DNA from: RXIX01 sp003989075 | GTDB lineage: Bacteria; Pseudomonadota; Gammaproteobacteria; Competibacterales; Competibacteraceae | Assembly: GCA_029780415.1 (NCBI GenBank) | Contig: JAKOYN010000047.1 | Span: 1 to 30,160 of the forward strand | Direction of reading: 5' to 3' | Length of the DNA: 30,160 bases | In this document: positions 27,167 through 30,160 of the stretch, one piece after another | How positions within the stretch are numbered: position 1 is the first letter of the stretch | How the letters are laid out: every line of letters starts with the position of its first letter | Notes under the pieces: model-generated | Databases searched by the model: none | Seen by the model: the letters and a program-made list of their open reading frames with translations, nothing else | What the model was told of the DNA's origin: nothing | Position numbers and translations under genes: made by a program

Positions 27167-27442
27167 GCATAGCTGCCAGGATGCGGTTATAGTGTGGGCA
27201 TTCAATGGCGGGACGGCGGGATGGCGCCTGGGGAATCCGCGCCCTGACTTGCGACCTCGTTCCTGACGCGCCTCGTGCGCCTGATCGATCAGCGTTTCCA
27301 TGCCACAGACCGACAGGCAGACCTTGCGGCTCCTGCGCATCGGCATCGGTGCGTCCCGGTTCTTTCCCTGAGCCGGCGGGGTTGCCCGTCCCTCCATGAC
27401 GCTCTTCCAACGATACTCTATCCACGGAGTCGCTCACAAGCC
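27167..27442. other. Upstream and leader region of nadB
   Basis: Together with the rpoE leader, this makes a 352-nt gap between divergent rpoE and nadB. A possible plus-strand promoter is TTCGCA (27164-27169) with TATAGT (27188-27193), spacing 18 nt, which would leave a nadB leader of roughly 240 nt. A perfect 12-bp palindrome CTGATCGATCAG lies at 27281-27292. Open frames here lack ribosome sites and coding character, so I call no gene. Confidence 0.4.
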
Positions 27443-29095
27443 ATGTCCACTGCACCCTCATCCACCGATGTGCTGATCATCGGCTGCGGAGCCGCCGGTC
27501 TGAGCCTGGCCCTGCGGCTCGCCGATACCGCCCGCATCGTTGCCCTGGCCAAGGGGCCGCTGCACGAGGGTAGCACCTACTACGCACAGGGAGGCGTGTC
27601 CGCCGTCCTGGATGCCGGAGACTCCATCGACGCCCATCTGCAGGACACGCTGGTGGCCGGCGCGGGTCTGTGCCACACCGACGCGGTGCGCTTCACGGTC
27701 GAAAACGGCCCGGCCATCATCGACTGGCTCAGCAGCCAGGGGGTGCCGTTCACACGCGAGGCCGGCAGCGACGGCAGCAGCGACTATCACCTGCATCGCG
27801 AGGGCGGCCATAGCCACCGGCGCATCGTGCATGCCGCCGACGCCACGGGGCGCGCCATCCAGGACACCCTGCAAGCCCAGGCCCTGCGCCACCCGAATAT
27901 CACCCTGCACGACCAGTACAGCGCCATCGATCTGATCACCACGCGCAAGCTGGGCCTGCCCGGCAATCGCTGCCTGGGCGCCTACGTCCTCAACCGCCAC
28001 ACCGGCCGGGTTGAGGTGTTCGCCGCCCGCTTTGTCATCCTGGCCACCGGTGGCGCCAGCCGGGTGTATCTATATTCGAGCAATCCCGATGGCTCTACCG
28101 GCGACGGCATTGCCATGGCCTGGCGAGCGGGCTGCCGGGTCACCAACATGGAATTCATGCAGTTTCATCCGACCTGCCTCTACCACCCGCAGGCCAAGTC
28201 CTTCCTGATTTCCGAAGCGGTGCGTGGCGAGGGCGGTGTGCTGCTGCTGCCCGACGGCACTCGCTTCATGCAGAACTTTGACCCGCGCCTGGAGCTGGCG
28301 CCGCGCGATATCGTCGCCCGGGCCATCGACCATGAAATGAAGCGCCTCGGTGCCGAGTGCGTCTATCTCGATATCAGCCATAAGCCGGCCGAATTCATCC
28401 GCGCCCACTTCCCGAATATCTATGCCAAGTGTCTGGAATACGGCTTCGACATGACCCGCCAGCCACTGCCGGTGGTGCCGGCGGCGCATTACACCTGCGG
28501 CGGCGTGCTGACCGATCTGGACGGTCACACCGATCTGGATGGCCTGTACGCGATCGGTGAAACGGCGTTCACCGGGCTGCACGGCGCCAATCGCATGGCC
28601 AGTAATTCGCTGCTGGAATGCCTGGTGTTTGCTGCGGCCGCTGCGGACGATATCCGGGCGCGCCTGCCGCGGGTTTCCGCGCCGCTGGCCCTGCCCGAAT
28701 GGGATGAAAGCCGGGTCACCGATTCCGATGAAGAGGTGGTGGTCACGCACAACTGGCAGGAACTGCGGCGCTTCATGTGGGACTATGTCGGCATCGTGCG
28801 TACCGATAAGCGCCTGCAGCGGGCCAAGAACCGCGTCGAACTGCTGCTGCGGGAAATCGCTGAGTATTATGGTAATTTCCGTATCAGCAGTGATCTGATC
28901 GAACTGCGCAATCTGGCCGTGGTCGCCGACCTGATCATTCGCTCGGCCATGGAGCGCAAGGAAAGCCGCGGCCTGCATTACACGCTTGACTATCCGGCGA
29001 CCCAGGAGAATCTGCCGCCGCGCGACACCATCCTGGTGCCGGAAAACTTCGCCGGCAAGGACTATCCGCCGCGCCGGCCTGCCGCTGACGCCTGA
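27443..29095 (+). CDS. nadB: L-aspartate oxidase
   Basis: 550 residues from ATG at 27443; the open frame extends upstream, but the FAD-binding N-terminus starts here (TDVLIIGCGAAGLSLALRL). GGAG lies about 14 nt upstream, a loose spacing. Family motifs: STYYAQGGVSAVLD, HREGGHSHRRIVHAADATG, NMEFMQFHPTCLY, SEAVRGEGGVLL, PAAHYTCGGVLTDLDG and GETAFTGLHGANRMASNSLLECLVF. The C-terminal helical domain is complete. The enzyme oxidises L-aspartate to iminoaspartate, the first step of de novo NAD synthesis, with FAD in the cytoplasm. Placement divergent from rpoE is conserved in Pseudomonas relatives. Succinate dehydrogenase and fumarate reductase share the fold, but the motifs and single-subunit context favour NadB. 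Confidence 0.96.
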   Translation: MSTAPSSTDVLIIGCGAAGLSLALRLADTARIVALAKGPLHEGSTYYAQGGVSAVLDAGDSIDAHLQDTLVAGAGLCHTDAVRFTVENGPAIIDWLSSQGVPFTREAGSDGSSDYHLHREGGHSHRRIVHAADATGRAIQDTLQAQALRHPNITLHDQYSAIDLITTRKLGLPGNRCLGAYVLNRHTGRVEVFAARFVILATGGASRVYLYSSNPDGSTGDGIAMAWRAGCRVTNMEFMQFHPTCLYHPQAKSFLISEAVRGEGGVLLLPDGTRFMQNFDPRLELAPRDIVARAIDHEMKRLGAECVYLDISHKPAEFIRAHFPNIYAKCLEYGFDMTRQPLPVVPAAHYTCGGVLTDLDGHTDLDGLYAIGETAFTGLHGANRMASNSLLECLVFAAAAADDIRARLPRVSAPLALPEWDESRVTDSDEEVVVTHNWQELRRFMWDYVGIVRTDKRLQRAKNRVELLLREIAEYYGNFRISSDLIELRNLAVVADLIIRSAMERKESRGLHYTLDYPATQENLPPRDTILVPENFAGKDYPPRRPAADA

Positions 29096-29102
29096 GATAT
29101 AT

Positions 29103-29540
29103 TCAGATCCGGTCGGCGCTGCGCCGGGTCCGCAGCCAAACCCGCACCCGGCGCAACTCTTCGGCCGCGAGCGCATCCGGCAGCAGCAGCAGGGTTCGGG
29201 CGCGGCCGTTATCAAGCCGGAAGTTCAGGATTAGCAGATACGGCTGCGCGTAGCCGTCGGTCAGTCGGGCGCGATACACAAGGCCAGCACCGGTTTCCAG
29301 CCGCCAGCGTCCGTCCAGATAATCGGCACGGGCTATAAAACCGGCACTGGTCCGCCAGCCGTACTCATACGCCAGCCATAGCAGCGACCCCAGCATGCCC
29401 GCCAGCAGCACGGCCTTGACCATGAAGGGCACGCCTGCCAGAAAGGTTGCGGTCGCAGCCAGGCCATGTGCAACGCCGCCACTCAGCAGGAGCAGTCGCG
29501 AGGGCCGTGGTTCGAGATGCAGGAGGGTGAAGTGGCGCAT
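29103..29540 (-). CDS. ygfX: YgfX (CptA) family inner-membrane protein
   Basis: 145 residues. Basic N-terminal part with LHLEPRPSRLLLLSGGVAHGLAATATFLAGV, a second hydrophobic stretch VKAVLLAGMLGSLLWLAYEYGW, then a beta-rich soluble domain and the conserved end LLLLPDALAAEELRRVRVWLRTR. This is the YgfX pattern of two close helices plus a C-terminal domain. In E. coli ygfX is paired with sdhE upstream, and reports link it to cell-shape inhibition and prodigiosin/flavinylation contexts; its true role is unsettled. Here the upstream side is occupied by an IS200/IS605-type right end, so no sdhE is adjacent, and no ribosome site is visible before the ATG. It is convergent with nadB, 7 nt apart. Confidence 0.82.
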   Translation of the reverse strand: MRHFTLLHLEPRPSRLLLLSGGVAHGLAATATFLAGVPFMVKAVLLAGMLGSLLWLAYEYGWRTSAGFIARADYLDGRWRLETGAGLVYRARLTDGYAQPYLLILNFRLDNGRARTLLLLPDALAAEELRRVRVWLRTRRSADRI

Positions 29541-29576
29541 TTTTTACAATAGAAGCAGCAAATTCCTTGACATCCT

Positions 29577-29596
29577 CCCCCGCCTAAAGGCGGGGG
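29577..29596 (-). repeat. Right-end hairpin of the IS200/IS605-type element
   Basis: CCCCCGCC and GGCGGGGG form a perfect 8-bp stem around a TAAA loop. The tnpB stop codon (29584-29586) lies at the edge of the stem. Such subterminal hairpins are bound by Y1 transposases and also form the 3' scaffold of the TnpB guide RNA. Confidence 0.85.
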
Positions 29597-30160
29597 ATTC
29601 CTACGGCGCTCAAGCCGGCATTGATCCGGAATGAGTCGCTTCGGTGGGTTCCTGCTGCTGGCGGCATGACCGCACCGCTCACTTCACAGGCGCAACGGGC
29701 GTGTCCCGCCCTGAGAATAGTGATCGCGCCGACCACATCGGCGTTATTTTCATAGCCACACTCGACGCACGCGAACCTTGCCTGCGTCTGCCGGTTGTCC
29801 GCCGAAACATGGCCGCAGCACGGGCAGGTGCGGCTTGTGTTCTGCGGCGGCACGGCGATCAGATGCCCGCCGTTCCAGGCCAGCTTGTAATCCAACTGGC
29901 GGCGGAACTCGAACCAGCCCTGATCGAGGATGGATGTGTTCAGGCCGGACTTGGCCCGAACGTTTCTTCCCGGCGCATCGGCCGTACCGGCCGCCGACTT
30001 GGACATATTGCGCACCTGCAAGTCTTCGATACACACCATCGCGTGGTTTTGGCTGATCGTGGTCGTCGTCTTGTGCATGAAATCACGGCGGGCGTTGCCG
30101 ATGCGGGCATGGATGCGCTGGATGCGGGCTTTCGCCTTCTTCCAGTTGCTGCTGAATTTG
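29584..30160 (-). CDS. tnpB: RNA-guided endonuclease TnpB, IS200/IS605 family (5' partial)
   Basis: The frame is open to the window edge, upstream of the Met at 30078, and reads KFSSNWKKAKARIQRIHARIGNARRDFMHK, a typical TnpB helical region. About 190 C-terminal residues are visible of a family that usually has 370-420. The RuvC-II acidic residue is present in VCIEDLQVRNM, the zinc ribbon is CPCCG with CVECG, and the RuvC-III Asp is in ENNADVVGA. The visible catalytic residues are therefore intact; RuvC-I lies outside the window. TnpB cleaves DNA next to a transposon-associated motif under direction of an RNA made from the element's right end. The tail LRAGHARCACEVSGAVMPPAAGTHR is common to this branch. 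Confidence 0.92.
   Translation of the reverse strand, partial: KFSSNWKKAKARIQRIHARIGNARRDFMHKTTTTISQNHAMVCIEDLQVRNMSKSAAGTADAPGRNVRAKSGLNTSILDQGWFEFRRQLDYKLAWNGGHLIAVPPQNTSRTCPCCGHVSADNRQTQARFACVECGYENNADVVGAITILRAGHARCACEVSGAVMPPAAGTHRSDSFRINAGLSAVGIPRL

Larger units (their letters stand above)
29567..30160 (-). mobile_element. Right end of an IS200/IS605-type tnpB element (partial)
   Basis: The element runs off the window at 30160. Its right end is marked by a hairpin overlapping the tnpB stop codon and by minus-strand GGAGGATGTCAA ending at 29567. The terminal TCAA resembles the right-end cleavage tetranucleotide of IS608-like elements. Whether a tnpA transposase is present cannot be seen. 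Confidence 0.75.

Noticed and set aside
27111..27461. Minus-strand open frames in the rpoE-nadB gap
   Set aside because: They cross the predicted rpoE promoter and have neither ribosome sites nor recognisable sequence.
28070..29215. 381-codon minus-strand open frame opposite nadB and ygfX end
   Set aside because: Overlaps two recognised genes; explained by GC-rich codon use of nadB.

Overview
This is a GC-rich chromosomal segment of a gammaproteobacterium. The strongest evidence is gene order. The block rpoE-rseA-rseB-rseC-lepA-lepB-DUF4845-rnc-era-recO, with nadB divergent from rpoE, is the arrangement known from Pseudomonas and related gammaproteobacteria. The sulfite reductase plus DUF934 pair, PBP1b with a nearby TPR lipoprotein, and a YgfX protein beside nadB also fit that class. 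The genus cannot be fixed from sequence alone. No rRNA, tRNA or CRISPR array was seen.

Layout: (1) 2-7925, plus strand: the end of a type VI secretion (T6SS) cluster, tssK (5' end cut by the window), tssL with an OmpA-like C-terminus, tssM, tagF and a PP2C phosphatase (pppA). Spacing is 14, 10, overlapping and 2 nt, so this is one operon. TagF and PppA imply control by the threonine-phosphorylation pathway, whose kinase PpkA must lie outside the window. (2) 7987-10153, minus: cysI and an overlapping DUF934 gene for assimilatory sulfite reduction, with an unusually AT-rich upstream region. (3) 10295-16066, minus: mrcB (PBP1b), a proline-rich TPR lipoprotein that is a good candidate PBP1b activator of LpoP type, and a YoaA/DinG-type Fe-S helicase. 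(4) 16168-18777, plus: a two-domain APH-like/P-loop kinase and a PfkB-family adenosine kinase. (5) 18803-24202, minus: recO, era, rnc, a DUF4845 membrane protein, lepB and lepA. (6) 24358-27090, minus: rseC, rseB, rseA and rpoE, closed by a clear intrinsic terminator and opened by a sigma-E-type promoter whose spacer is a near-perfect palindrome. The mucD protease gene that follows rseC/mucC in Pseudomonas is absent. (7) 27443-29095, plus: nadB. (8) 29103-29540, minus: ygfX. (9) 29567-30160: the right end of an IS200/IS605-type element with the C-terminal part of tnpB running off the window.

The genes are mostly envelope and core functions: cell-wall synthesis, envelope stress sensing, protein export, contact-dependent secretion, RNA processing, translation and recombination. 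No wholly new multi-gene system is visible. The points most worth following are the LpoP-like/PBP1b pair with a cysteine-flanked proline insertion in the likely activator-binding domain, the palindrome inside the rpoE promoter, and a TnpB right end positioned so that its guide RNA would match the leader of ygfX.
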